DNA of 64,000 nt from Robiginitomaculum sp. (lineage in GTDB: Bacteria > Pseudomonadota > Alphaproteobacteria > Caulobacterales > Maricaulaceae): NCBI GenBank assembly GCA_021776635.1, contig JAJFFN010000002.1:1-64000 (forward strand), read 5' to 3'. Position 1 is the first letter of the stretch. Each line of letters begins with the position of its first letter. The position numbers and the translations under genes are program-made. Positions 1-8,398 of the stretch are shown in pieces. The notes beneath the pieces are model-generated. The model saw only the letters and a list, made by a program, of their open reading frames with translations. It made no database searches and was not told the origin of the DNA.

Positions 1-108
1 GAGAAAGGACAAAGAAGAAAACTATCGAACATCGGCGCTTGCAATACCGCAAAGCCGTAGCTTAATATCAATCAACAATAGATGAGCAAACTCTCTCTTA
101 GTGCAGGC
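1..108 (-). other. Left-edge segment downstream of the E2-like gene; possible start of a third operon gene
   Basis: On the minus strand an ATG at 32-30 opens a frame that runs off the left edge (first residues MFDSFLLCPF), 76 bases past the E2-like stop codon. No convincing Shine-Dalgarno sequence precedes it. Operons that carry this kind of E2-like protein usually also encode an E1-like (ThiF-fold) adenylyltransferase and a JAB-type peptidase, so this could be the start of such a gene, but ten codons cannot show it. Confidence 0.25.
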
Positions 109-1077
109 CTAAATCTGTGCCATTTTATATGAAGACGGACACTTATTACTACGTTTATCTGCATCCGATGCTTCACCGAATATACGACCTTGATCTAGTC
201 TCATGAAGGCTTCAGATACTGCGTCATATAGACCCGTCTGGTGTAAACCAGTCGTTAATTCTGTCATCGTCTGCCAACGGTTGAAATATGTGTCTTCTTC
301 AATCCGGCTTCGAGGTGGCCAGGCAAACACTGAGGGGATTGCAGTATGAAATGGAATGCCATCCGCCTTATTGATGCGCATCGCTTGAGAAGCACAATCA
401 ATTTGTTCAGGTGCTTCTCGATCTATCAATGGGGTTGCAGCTTGAATAAATAATTTGTCGGTTCCGTTCCCTATAAAATGCAAAGTAGCAACATTAAAAG
501 CAAAGCCACCGTTTGAATGGGTGGCGGCGTATTCTTGGAGTTCAACAGGATTAATGTAACCTAAAACACATTTTTCGATTTTTATGCTTGGCACTGGCTC
601 CCAACCATGTTCGTAGAATGAACCTGTCTTGGCATCATTTAACCAATCTAAAAGGCGTTCAAGACAACCATTGATCCCGCTAGTATCGTAGATGGATTGC
701 AACCCTGAACGTGCTAAACAAAGAGAAGGCAGTGAAATTACTGAGCCTGGGTTGAGATGCGATAGATGTCGAGGGAAATCATGCCGCAATGCGTAAACCG
801 TAGGTGCAGATTTTCCGATATTATCTTCTGATTCAAAAATAAAGCTAATTTCCTCTACATCGTTTATCAAATCTGAGTCATTACGCATGAGTATATCGGT
901 TTTGATTTTAAATTCCACGTGCGCTGCCCCATCAGTAAGCACTTTATAGGTAATAGAGCCGTCTACGATGGGGGGGAATTTCTCAAGGCACGTTAATTCC
1001 CATCTAACATTCCGAGGGTTTTTGGGCGCGGGTGCTGTAGTTTTTTTAGGTGATGATTTGTGACTACCCGTTGCCAT
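109..1077 (-). CDS. Prokaryotic E2 (ubiquitin-conjugating-like) family protein
   Basis: I read this as an E2-like conjugating protein of bacterial ubiquitin-like or CBASS-like modification operons. Numbered from the ATG at 1077 (322 aa), the core lies near residues 97-165: a HDFPRHLSHLNP segment, a CLAR motif whose Cys120 is the candidate thioester-forming residue, then a helix ending in DWL (Trp145) and a GWEPVP motif (Trp159). This spacing (H-P segment, Cys, WL helix, WEP) is what I know from E2 domains standing next to or fused to ThiF-type E1 and JAB domains. The N-terminal 30 residues are basic, Pro-rich and probably flexible; the C-terminal 150 residues I do not recognise. An in-frame GTG at 1089 is a less likely start. 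The gene overlaps the end of the MBL gene by 14 bases, so the two are co-translated. The E1 and JAB partners would lie beyond the window edge. Confidence 0.62.
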   Translation of the reverse strand: MATGSHKSSPKKTTAPAPKNPRNVRWELTCLEKFPPIVDGSITYKVLTDGAAHVEFKIKTDILMRNDSDLINDVEEISFIFESEDNIGKSAPTVYALRHDFPRHLSHLNPGSVISLPSLCLARSGLQSIYDTSGINGCLERLLDWLNDAKTGSFYEHGWEPVPSIKIEKCVLGYINPVELQEYAATHSNGGFAFNVATLHFIGNGTDKLFIQAATPLIDREAPEQIDCASQAMRINKADGIPFHTAIPSVFAWPPRSRIEEDTYFNRWQTMTELTTGLHQTGLYDAVSEAFMRLDQGRIFGEASDADKRSNKCPSSYKMAQI

Positions 1078-2161
1078 ATCCGCCACCACCGGACGAACTT
1101 GGCGTCTTCATAATTATTGGTGTTGCAAGTGCTGCCTTTGTTGGCCCGCCTGATGTAAACTTAAACTTGATGTCCTCTGGGTCTTCGCCTTTTTTTCCGT
1201 CTGTAACCATAAAACGACTTTTTACATCATCTGTAACAACACCATCACCGGCAAGAATATTGTGATATTTTGTACGCGCATCTGGATGAGGTGGATGTTC
1301 GGATCCGAATTTTCTACAGCTAGCAACAATATGGGCTTTGTCTCCAATTGGGTGATTCAGAGCTGCAAGGGCATCCTTTGAAAAAGTAAACGTATCATTG
1401 CCTGCATCTTTTCTACCCATGGAATGACGGGAACAATGATGCGGAGACAACAATATATCCCAGCTTAAACAATCATCATCATAGTCTTCTTCCATACGCT
1501 CCCAAATTTCCACGGTACTATCGCCACCAAGAATTATTTTTGATGTTTCGTTACCAACAGCAATATTCCATTGCACAACTAAACTGGATGGGTTTGAGGA
1601 ATTGTTCTCCTCGTCCTCATCTGTTTCTTCGATATCAGCTTCATCTTCTGTAGGGGCTAATATGCGATAAGAAATTCCACTTTGCAGTTCTACAAGTTCA
1701 GCATTTGTGGCTGTAAAAATTTTAAGTCGATTGCCATCCTGATCCGCTGCGGCACCTGTTAAGTTTTTACGGCGTTTTATTTCATCCAGCAAAACTTTAG
1801 AAACATCTGTTGTGTAGTTAGGGTCAGCACTATATGGACTGCACCAAATCTCATTAACGACAATTTTTATATCACCATCGTCAGGATCACCATCACGGCT
1901 GTTTGGGTTTCCAACATGGAAAATTTGGTCAAATCCACGTAAATGATCTTCATCAGGATGTGTCAGGATAAATATATCGCAATAATCATCGTTACATGCA
2001 TCGCGAATTTTCGGGGCAAAGTCTAATACATCATCATTGTCATTATCTTCAGCATCATTAGCTCGATAATGTATATCAGTCATGATAGTGGTATCATGCG
2101 CCTCAATTAACGAAGTATCGCCGTTACTACAGGCAAAAAATGTTATCTGGTTAGTGGCCAT
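1064..2161 (-). CDS. ComEC-like metallo-beta-lactamase-fold hydrolase with glycine-rich C-terminal tail
   Basis: A 365-aa cytosolic protein without signal peptide. The metallo-beta-lactamase metal site is visible as LTHPDEDH (residues 66-73, the HxHxDH-type motif with the first His replaced by a Pro-Asp arrangement as in ComEC/Rec2-like members), followed by an N-S-S-LVVQ segment, ILGGDS and LLSPHHCSRHS, the order seen in ComEC-type hydrolase domains. It is very acidic around residues 35-60 and 175-190. The protein ends in a Ser/Gly-rich tail finishing GGGGYGNG. A strong Shine-Dalgarno sequence (GAGAGGA) precedes the ATG. It is first in an operon with the E2-like gene. Surveys of bacterial E1/E2/JAB operons do report MBL-fold members; the substrate is unknown, with nucleic acid or nucleotide hydrolysis a guess from the fold. 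Confidence 0.75.
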   Translation of the reverse strand: MATNQITFFACSNGDTSLIEAHDTTIMTDIHYRANDAEDNDNDDVLDFAPKIRDACNDDYCDIFILTHPDEDHLRGFDQIFHVGNPNSRDGDPDDGDIKIVVNEIWCSPYSADPNYTTDVSKVLLDEIKRRKNLTGAAADQDGNRLKIFTATNAELVELQSGISYRILAPTEDEADIEETDEDEENNSSNPSSLVVQWNIAVGNETSKIILGGDSTVEIWERMEEDYDDDCLSWDILLSPHHCSRHSMGRKDAGNDTFTFSKDALAALNHPIGDKAHIVASCRKFGSEHPPHPDARTKYHNILAGDGVVTDDVKSRFMVTDGKKGEDPEDIKFKFTSGGPTKAALATPIIMKTPSSSGGGGYGNG

Positions 2162-2211
2162 GTTATCATCCTCTCGTTCGTTTTAAATTGTTCATGCAAT
2201 GTTCTGTTTTT

Positions 2212-2240
2212 CATATAGGGGTAGTCTTGCGATTGTTCAA
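2212..2240 (-). promoter_or_regulatory. Putative promoter of the MBL-E2 operon
   Basis: On the minus strand TTGAAC (2240-2235) and TATATG (2217-2212) are separated by 17 bases and lie about 50 bases upstream of the MBL start codon. A second TATAAT-like element lies further upstream near 2262, so more than one promoter is possible. Confidence 0.4.
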
Positions 2241-2483
2241 GTGGACTTGTGGATTATTTATTATACACAAGGGGCATTATAGGTGAACTTATCTCCTACA
2301 TTAGAATGGCGATGCCAATATCTTCTTCTGCTATCATTATTACCTTGGTTTTTTGGCCGCGATATAACTGAGAGGGGTGCACACTTGATTCTGTTTTTGC
2401 GCTTGCAATCACCCCCAAACCACTCAACATTACAAAATTTTAACGTAATCGAAATGCACCAGAATGCACTAAAAATCACTCGC

Positions 2484-2505
2484 ATTTGGTACCTATTTGG
2501 TACCT
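2484..2505. repeat. Perfect 11-bp tandem duplication ATTTGGTACCT
   Basis: ATTTGGTACCT occurs twice head to tail (2484-2494 and 2495-2505), each copy containing the palindrome GGTACC. It sits about 70 bases from the 3' end of tRNA-Thr. It could be a recombinase arm-type site or a chance duplication. Confidence 0.8.
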
Positions 2506-2571
2506 AAGCGATTTTGGAGAAAATTTTATTTTGGAAAACTCGCCATAAGCCATTGAAAATAAAGAGAAAAA

Positions 2572-2647
2572 TGGTGCCCCCACGCGGACTCGAACCACGG
2601 ACCCCCTGATTACAAATCAGGTGCTCTACCAGCTGAGCTATAGGGGC
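2572..2647 (-). tRNA. tRNA-Thr (anticodon UGU)
   Basis: A 76-nt cloverleaf on the minus strand. The acceptor stem pairs GCCCCTA with TGGGGGC, the D-arm contains AGCTCAGCTGGTAGAGC, the anticodon arm is CTGATTTGTAATCAG with anticodon TGT, and the T-arm contains GGTTCGAGTCC. The CCA end is encoded. The MBL-E2 block lies on its 3' side, the usual side for element integration. Confidence 0.97.
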
Positions 2648-2725
2648 AGACTTGGCGAACAAGTCTAGGAGCGCGTGTTACTGCGCTCTTTTGAAAATTG
2701 CAAGCCTGTATATACATATTTGCGT

Positions 2726-2755
2726 AAAAAAATAGGCGGCACTTTATGCCGCCTA
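2726..2755 (-). terminator. Rho-independent terminator of the DUF1761 gene
   Basis: A perfect 9-bp stem (TAGGCGGCA with TGCCGCCTA, five-base loop, 2733-2755) is followed on the minus strand by seven T residues. It lies 36 bases after the DUF1761 stop codon. Confidence 0.9.
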
Positions 2756-2791
2756 ACTGGTTTAAAAAGATTGTGTCTATGCGTACACTGC

Positions 2792-3232
2792 CTAGTCGCC
2801 AATAGCGTCTTTACCACGAAAAAAGCTGAGAATAGCGCCAACCAATATATAGCCGACCAGTGTATGGCCAAAGTTGAGACCAACGGCGCGGTGGGACGCC
2901 CCTTCATAAATATGTGCATACATCATCATTGGTAAGGCTATGAGTACGGCTATTAGAGCGCAGATTTTCACGCATGTCAGCAAAACGGACGCGCTGGCAT
3001 GGTTCAGAATATAAGCTAAACCAAGAACCTGTAATAATGTGATTACGATACCGCCAATATACATCATTGCCCCCATACTCTCTGCTTGCGCAATAGCGTC
3101 TGCTTCGGATATGCCGTTAAACGCTAGCCACATTTCTGTAAAAAGCATGCTGTACCAGACATAACCGAGTAAATAAAACGCGACAGTTGCCACCAAGATT
3201 CCAAGTAAATTCGTTCCAAATATTTTGGGCAT
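2792..3232 (-). CDS. DUF1761-family small integral membrane protein
   Basis: A 146-aa protein with four predicted membrane helices (about residues 8-28, 52-78, 83-104 and 117-137). The first helix is followed by GYVWYSMLFTEMWLAF, the G-x-x-WY-x-x-LF-x-x-x-W signature of DUF1761 proteins. The function of the family is unknown. It is a single-gene unit with its own terminator, facing away from metG, and stands between tRNA-Thr and metG. The 137-bp gap to metG must carry both divergent promoters. Confidence 0.75.
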   Translation of the reverse strand: MPKIFGTNLLGILVATVAFYLLGYVWYSMLFTEMWLAFNGISEADAIAQAESMGAMMYIGGIVITLLQVLGLAYILNHASASVLLTCVKICALIAVLIALPMMMYAHIYEGASHRAVGLNFGHTLVGYILVGAILSFFRGKDAIGD

Positions 3233-3369
3233 ATATGCCTCCCCTTTAAGTTGTTGGCCTTATGACCATTACCTAATTATAACACTCATCACCAAAAACT
3301 GCAATATAGATAAAATCTTGCAAATGTGGGGGAATGGATTAGGTAATCCTTGATACATAAAGGAACAAC

Positions 3370-5094
3370 ATGGCTCGTATTCTTATTACATCGGCACTGC
3401 CCTATATTAACGGCGTTAAGCATCTTGGTAATCTGGCCGGCTCTATGTTGCCTGCGGATGTTTATGCGCGCGCTATGCGGCTATTGGGCCATGAAGTTTT
3501 GTACATTTGCGCCACGGATGAGCACGGTACACCAGCGGAATTGGCAGCAGCAGAAGCAGGTGTGGAGGTCTCTGCATATTGTGATGCCATGCACACTGCA
3601 CAGGCGAAAGCCGGCGCAGATTTCAAAATGAGTTATGATTATTTTGGTCGCTCCAGCACACTATCCAACCATGAATTGACACAGCATTTTGCGCATATGC
3701 TTGAACAAAACGGTTTGTTAGAGGAACGCGTATCCGAACAAGTATATTCTAATGCAGACGGCAGATTTTTACCCGACCGCTATGTTGAGGGCACATGCCC
3801 GAATTGCGGCGAAGAAGGTGCGCGAGGTGATCAATGTGATGCTTGTGGTAAATTGCTCGACCCTGCAGATTTGATAGAACCTTATTCAGCAGTCTCGGGT
3901 TCCAAAGATGTGGAAATTCGTAAAACAAACCATTTATATTTAAAACAGAGCGATATGGCAGAGCGCTTGCGTGCATGGATTGATAAAGCGCAAGGCTGGC
4001 CAAACCTAGCTAAATCCATTGCTTGTAAATGGCTTGATGAAGGTTTGCATGACCGTGCCATTACACGCGATATGAAATGGGGTATACCGGTTGCCTATAA
4101 GGGTGTTGTCCGCCCCGGATTTAAAGACAAGGTTTTCTATGTCTGGTTTGATGCGCCGATCGAATATATTGCCGCAACCAAAGACTGGGCCGACGCCAAC
4201 AATGGTGACTGGGAATGCTGGTGGCGCACTGATAAGGGCGCAGAAGATGTCACCTATGTGGAGTTTATGGGGAAAGATAATGTAGCCTTTCATACGCTGT
4301 CTTTCCCGACGACTTTGATTGGTTCTGGTGAGCCTTGGAAATTGGTTGATAAACTCAAAGCATTTAATTGGGTAACGTGGTACGGCGGAAAGTTTTCCAC
4401 CTCCCAAAAGCGCGGCGTTTTTATGAACCAAGCACTTGATTTGGCACCAAGTGATTACTGGCGTTGGCACCTGACGGCCAATGCGCCAGAAGGTGCGGAT
4501 GCAGGCTTTACTTTTGAAGATTTTCAAGCAAGAATCAATTCAGACCTTGCCAACGTTCTTGGCAATTTTGTTAACCGCATCACTAAATATTGTGTTGGAA
4601 AATTTGATGGAAAAGTTCCTTCTGGAGGGGAGTGGGGCGCACCTGAAGACAAGCTCGTAGAAGAACTTGCCACACGACTTCCCAAACTTATTAGCTATTA
4701 CGAAGCAATGGAGTTTCGAAAAGCTGCCGCAGAAACACGTGCTATTTGGGCCACGGGTAATGAGTATCTGACCGAGGCGGCACCGTGGAGCCAATATAAA
4801 ACCGATATAGACCAGGCTGCGATTGGTGTACGAATTGGTCTTAATTTGGTAGCGTTATTCGGTATTCTCGCCCAACCGATTGTGCCGGACGCTGCAGTGA
4901 AAATTCTGGATGCCATGAATATTCCGGCGGGTAACCGCACTTGGAATTTCGGTGAGGGTAATTGGAGCGAACAAATCAAGGCCATATTAGATGCGCTGCC
5001 ACACGGGTTGGAAATCTCAGCACCAGACGTACTTTTCGACAAGATAGAAGACGCGGATGTTGAAGAGTGGAAGAGGCGCTTTGGTGGTTCATGA
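3370..5094 (+). CDS. metG: Methionyl-tRNA synthetase
   Basis: This class I synthetase charges tRNA-Met in the cytosol. The Rossmann-fold HIGH-type motif reads HLGN (residues 18-21), and the KMSKS-type loop reads KFSTS (341-345). Two CxxC pairs near residues 140-160 (CPNCGEE and CDACGK) form the zinc-knuckle connective domain of the MetG1 type. At 574 aa it is the size of the form lacking the C-terminal EMAP-like tRNA-binding domain, and none is seen. AAAGGA precedes the ATG. The stop codon overlaps the next start as ATGA, coupling translation to an Fe-S scaffold-like gene. Confidence 0.97.
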   Translation: MARILITSALPYINGVKHLGNLAGSMLPADVYARAMRLLGHEVLYICATDEHGTPAELAAAEAGVEVSAYCDAMHTAQAKAGADFKMSYDYFGRSSTLSNHELTQHFAHMLEQNGLLEERVSEQVYSNADGRFLPDRYVEGTCPNCGEEGARGDQCDACGKLLDPADLIEPYSAVSGSKDVEIRKTNHLYLKQSDMAERLRAWIDKAQGWPNLAKSIACKWLDEGLHDRAITRDMKWGIPVAYKGVVRPGFKDKVFYVWFDAPIEYIAATKDWADANNGDWECWWRTDKGAEDVTYVEFMGKDNVAFHTLSFPTTLIGSGEPWKLVDKLKAFNWVTWYGGKFSTSQKRGVFMNQALDLAPSDYWRWHLTANAPEGADAGFTFEDFQARINSDLANVLGNFVNRITKYCVGKFDGKVPSGGEWGAPEDKLVEELATRLPKLISYYEAMEFRKAAAETRAIWATGNEYLTEAAPWSQYKTDIDQAAIGVRIGLNLVALFGILAQPIVPDAAVKILDAMNIPAGNRTWNFGEGNWSEQIKAILDALPHGLEISAPDVLFDKIEDADVEEWKRRFGGS

Positions 5095-5510
5095 TAGATG
5101 GGCTTTATAATACGGATGTGCTGTTTTTGGCTGCCAATATCTCGCATATAGGTGAACTTGAAAACCCTGACGGAACGGCACGTAAAGTTTCTAAATTATG
5201 TGGGTCTTGGGTTGAAGTTGATGTCAAAATGGGTGAGGGCGTCATAATGGATTTTGCCATACGCCTGCAAGCTTGTGCACTCGGGCAAGCTTCTTCGGCA
5301 ATTTTGGCGGAGAATGTTATCGGGTCAAGTATTGATGAACTACAGGCTGCACGTGACGGCCTGCGGGCAATGCTCAAACAGGGCGCCGAGGCACCAGAGG
5401 GCAAGTTTTCTAAATTATCTCTACTGGCAGATGTAGCCAATTACCCTGCGCGTCATACCTCGACATTGTTGGCTTTTGATGCTGTTGCTGAAGCGGTAGA
5501 AAACGTTTGA
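5091..5510 (+). CDS. NifU/IscU-like iron-sulfur cluster scaffold protein
   Basis: A 139-aa cytosolic protein resembling the U-type Fe-S scaffold. It has a CGSWVEVDVKM strand where family members carry CGD/CGS, and an ACALGQASSAI segment corresponding to the conserved second-cysteine motif (GC-x-x-SxAS). A third cysteine of the usual late C-R position is not obvious, as in the short alphaproteobacterial form. The ATG at 5091 overlaps the metG stop codon by four bases and is preferred to an in-frame GTG at 5067 inside metG. It is not next to iscS or suf genes, so its client is unknown. It converges with coq7 with only eight bases between stop codons. Confidence 0.8.
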   Translation: MIDGLYNTDVLFLAANISHIGELENPDGTARKVSKLCGSWVEVDVKMGEGVIMDFAIRLQACALGQASSAILAENVIGSSIDELQAARDGLRAMLKQGAEAPEGKFSKLSLLADVANYPARHTSTLLAFDAVAEAVENV

Positions 5511-5518
5511 TATAAGCA

Positions 5519-6043
5519 CTACCGCATACCAAATTTGATGATCAAATTTGTGGAAAATTGTATGATATTTATTAAGGTTGGAGTGTATATATTTTTGCTG
5601 CTCAGCTTGCTGGTTGCCACCTCAAGATGTTCTGTTTCATTAGCGTAAATTTTCAATACACATTCATACGCTTGAGTGTCATGGTCTTTTAGAAATACTA
5701 ACTGCTCCTCAATGTGTGAAAGGACGACGCTTTCCACAGCAAATGTTGTGGCAATAATTGCTTCGGAGCCAATTAAACCAGTAATAAAACCGAGAATAGA
5801 TCCGCCTATACCGCCAAAATGATAGCTGACGCATCTGCGGACACCGTTTGTAGATAGGTATTGTTTAAATATTTTGCGGTGAGTTTCTTCGTGCTGGATA
5901 AAACGGCTAATTTCTGGAACAAGGCTTGGCGCTCTAACTTTGGCAACCCATCTTTGGGCGCGGTAAATATGCACAGCCCCATTTTCGCCGACATGGTCGA
6001 CCTTAATCATTTTCTCTGATATTGTTTGTGCGCGGCTTAACAT
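5519..6043 (-). CDS. coq7: COQ7-family demethoxyubiquinone hydroxylase
   Basis: A 174-aa di-iron hydroxylase acting late in ubiquinone biosynthesis at the membrane (5-demethoxyubiquinol to the hydroxylated quinol). Visible motifs are VDHVGENGAVHIY near the N-terminus (first Glu ligand), HEETHRKIF (ExxH pair) around residue 52, the central hydrophobic hairpin GGIGGSILGFITGLIG, a second Glu/His region (VESVVLSHIEEQ) and ANETEHLE near residue 133, which together give the four-Glu/two-His ferritin-like site. The size matches bacterial Coq7. The last codons contain a perfect 10-bp inverted repeat (5530-5550). Confidence 0.88.
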   Translation of the reverse strand: MLSRAQTISEKMIKVDHVGENGAVHIYRAQRWVAKVRAPSLVPEISRFIQHEETHRKIFKQYLSTNGVRRCVSYHFGGIGGSILGFITGLIGSEAIIATTFAVESVVLSHIEEQLVFLKDHDTQAYECVLKIYANETEHLEVATSKLSSKNIYTPTLINIIQFSTNLIIKFGMR

Positions 6044-6122
6044 AAGAAAGTGATAGCAGTATATTATTTACCTGTATCAATTTTTTATAGCTAAGAGAAC
6101 AAATATATATATAGAACCCTTT

Positions 6123-6464
6123 ATGAGAAACCCGTTTACATATTTGGCTATTGGGCTGTTGAAGGTATATAAATTTACACTGTCGCCTATGCTGTTTGCA
6201 CTCGGCGTTCGGTGTCGTCATGAACCGGGATGTGCCAATTATTCTATTGAGGCATTCTATACTCACGGCGTTTGGCGTGGGTTTTGGCTGACTTTGTCAC
6301 GTCTATTGCGTTGTCACCCTTGGGGGTCATCGGGACTTGACCCCGTACCAAAGTCGATTCATAAACAACCATTCTGGGCGCCGTGGCGATATGGAGATTG
6401 GGCTTGGACAGAGAGATGCGGTGAGGGGACTTGTGCGCAAACAAATGAAAACGAAATAGACTGA
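6123..6464 (+). CDS. yidD: Membrane protein insertion efficiency factor YidD
   Basis: A 113-aa protein of the small YidD (formerly DUF37) family, thought to assist YidC-dependent membrane insertion. It shows an amphipathic N-terminal helix ([17 protein letters not shown]) followed by the conserved Cys-rich core [34 protein letters not shown] and DPVP. The C-terminal 35 residues are hydrophilic. It is usually linked to rpmH-rnpA-yidC, but here precedes thrS by seven bases, suggesting co-transcription. Confidence 0.93.
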   Translation: MRNPFTYLAIGLLKVYKFTLSPMLFALGVRCRHEPGCANYSIEAFYTHGVWRGFWLTLSRLLRCHPWGSSGLDPVPKSIHKQPFWAPWRYGDWAWTERCGEGTCAQTNENEID

Positions 6465-6471
6465 GAAAAAC

Positions 6472-8397
6472 ATGTTAACAGTAACATTCCCAGATGGTGC
6501 CACACGCGATTTTGAAAATGGCGTTTCTGCTATGGATGTGGCCAAATCGCTATCCAAATCATTAGCTAAGAAAGTCTTGGCGGCCAAAGTCAATGGCGCG
6601 TTATGGGATGCGACACGCGTACTAGAGGGTGATACTACGTTAGAATTGGTTACTGCGGCGGACCCCGAAGGATTAGAGCTTATTCGTCACGATTGCGCCC
6701 ATGTCATGGCAGAAGCCGTGCAGGCATTATTTCCAGGCACACAAGTCACAATTGGGCCAAATGTGAAAGATGGATTCTATTACGACTTTGCCAGAGACAA
6801 GCCGTTTTCCGAGGATGATTTTGCGGCTATAGAAAAAAAGATGAAATTCATCATCCAGCAAAACAAACCTTTTGAACGGGAAGTTTGGGAGCGGGATGCG
6901 GCCATTAAATATTTCACAAATAAAGGCGAAACCTATAAGGCAGAGTTGATATCCGATTTACCTGCGGATGAACCTATAACAATATACCGACAAGGCGATT
7001 GGTTGGACTTATGCCGCGGACCACATTTGCCCAGCACTATAAAAATAGGCCAAGCCTTTAAGTTAATGAAAGTGGCCGGTGCCTATTGGCGCGGCGATAG
7101 TAAAAATACGCAATTGCAAAGAATATACGGCACGGCGTGGGCGACCAAAGACGATTTGGATGCTTACTTACACCGCCTAGAAGAAGCCGAAAAACGCGAT
7201 CATCGCCGTTTGGGCCGCGAGATGGAATTGTTTCATTTCCAAGAAGAAGCACAAGGACAGGCATTTTGGCACGAAAAAGGCTGGAGGCTCTATCGGACAC
7301 TGCAAGATTATATGCGTCGCCGTCAAAACGGTGCGGGCTATAGTGAAATCCGTACACCTGAACTGATGGATCAAAAGTTTTGGAAAGCTTCGGGGCACTG
7401 GGATAAATACCGGGAAAACATGTTCATCACGCAAGTGGACGACGAAGATAAAATGTTTGCGCTTAAACCAATGAACTGCCCTTGTCATGTACAAGTCTTT
7501 AACCACGGTCAACGATCTTATCGTGATTTGCCCTTACGATTGGCGGAGTTTGGCTCATGTCACCGATATGAGCCTTCTGGCGCATTGCACGGCTTGATGC
7601 GGGTGCGGGCCTTTACCCAAGACGACGGCCATATTTTTTGTCGCGAAGACCAGGTCATCGGTGAGGTCAAAAGTTTTTGCACTTTGCTACAATCCGTATA
7701 TACGGATTTGGGTTTTGATGAAGTTATGGTACGCTTTTCAGATCGCCCCGAAGTGCGGGTTGGTTCTGATGGCGTTTGGGATAAGGCTGAGGCTGCACTG
7801 CGTGCTGCTGCGGATGCAACTGGCCTGGACGTTGAGTATAATCCAGGCGACGGTGCATTTTACGGACCAAAATTAGACTTTGTTCTCAAAGATGCCATTG
7901 GTCGTGAATGGCAAACGGGTACTATTCAGGCGGATTTTAATCTACCTGATAGACTTGATGCCAGTTATATTGGCGCTGATGATGCTAAACATCAGCCCGT
8001 CATGTTGCACAGGGCTATATTAGGGTCGTTTGAAAGATTTTTGGGTGTATTAATTGAACACTATGCTGGGCGGTTTCCGCTTTGGCTTGCACCGGTTCAA
8101 GTCGTTGTTGCCACCATTACGTCTGAAGTAAATGATTATGCAAAGCACGCCGCAGAGACGTTACGTGCGGCAGGGTTGCGGGTTGAAACTGATCTCAGAA
8201 ATGAGAAAATAAACTATAAAATCCGTGAACATTCATTGGCAAAAGTCAATGTGATTGCTGTGGTTGGCAGCAAAGAAGCAGAAGAACAAAAGCTAGCATT
8301 GCGTTTCTTAGGAGAACGCCAACAAGAAATTCTATCTCTGGATTGCGCCATAGTAAATTTGACTAAAGAAGCAACGCCACCAGATTTACGGTCTTAG
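6472..8397 (+). CDS. thrS: Threonyl-tRNA synthetase
   Basis: A 641-aa class II synthetase with the full ThrRS layout: N-terminal TGS domain (residues 1-60), the editing domain with HDCAH around residue 73 and the DLCRGPH motif near 180, catalytic core from about 240 with the zinc-ligand motif MNCPCH, motif 2 [19 protein letters not shown] and motif 3 with [14 protein letters not shown], then the anticodon-binding domain (550-640). Thr-tRNA editing appears intact because the HxxxH and C-x-H ligands are present. Confidence 0.97.
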   Translation: MLTVTFPDGATRDFENGVSAMDVAKSLSKSLAKKVLAAKVNGALWDATRVLEGDTTLELVTAADPEGLELIRHDCAHVMAEAVQALFPGTQVTIGPNVKDGFYYDFARDKPFSEDDFAAIEKKMKFIIQQNKPFEREVWERDAAIKYFTNKGETYKAELISDLPADEPITIYRQGDWLDLCRGPHLPSTIKIGQAFKLMKVAGAYWRGDSKNTQLQRIYGTAWATKDDLDAYLHRLEEAEKRDHRRLGREMELFHFQEEAQGQAFWHEKGWRLYRTLQDYMRRRQNGAGYSEIRTPELMDQKFWKASGHWDKYRENMFITQVDDEDKMFALKPMNCPCHVQVFNHGQRSYRDLPLRLAEFGSCHRYEPSGALHGLMRVRAFTQDDGHIFCREDQVIGEVKSFCTLLQSVYTDLGFDEVMVRFSDRPEVRVGSDGVWDKAEAALRAAADATGLDVEYNPGDGAFYGPKLDFVLKDAIGREWQTGTIQADFNLPDRLDASYIGADDAKHQPVMLHRAILGSFERFLGVLIEHYAGRFPLWLAPVQVVVATITSEVNDYAKHAAETLRAAGLRVETDLRNEKINYKIREHSLAKVNVIAVVGSKEAEEQKLALRFLGERQQEILSLDCAIVNLTKEATPPDLRS

Positions 8398-8398
8398 C

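Larger units (their letters stand above)
2162..2571. other. 410-bp gene-free interval between the MBL gene and tRNA-Thr
   Basis: Beyond the MBL promoter and Shine-Dalgarno sequence I see no convincing gene here. Two 74-codon open frames on opposite strands (around 2261-2507) have neither a ribosome-binding site nor protein-like composition. The part nearest the tRNA holds a tandem GGTACC-containing repeat and two GAATGCAC-like copies (2449-2479). A gene-poor stretch directly 3' of a tRNA is where integrative elements often end, but no integrase gene or second attachment copy is visible in the window. Confidence 0.6.

Noticed and set aside
2261-2507. Two 74-codon open frames on opposite strands in the gap before tRNA-Thr
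   Set aside because: No ribosome-binding site, no recognisable protein pattern, Trp/Arg/Cys-rich composition typical of random frames.
5530-5550. Perfect 10-bp inverted repeat CAAATTTGAT-G-ATCAAATTTG as a terminator
   Set aside because: It lies within the coq7 coding end, is AT-rich and is not followed by a T run on either strand; it could be a chance palindrome.
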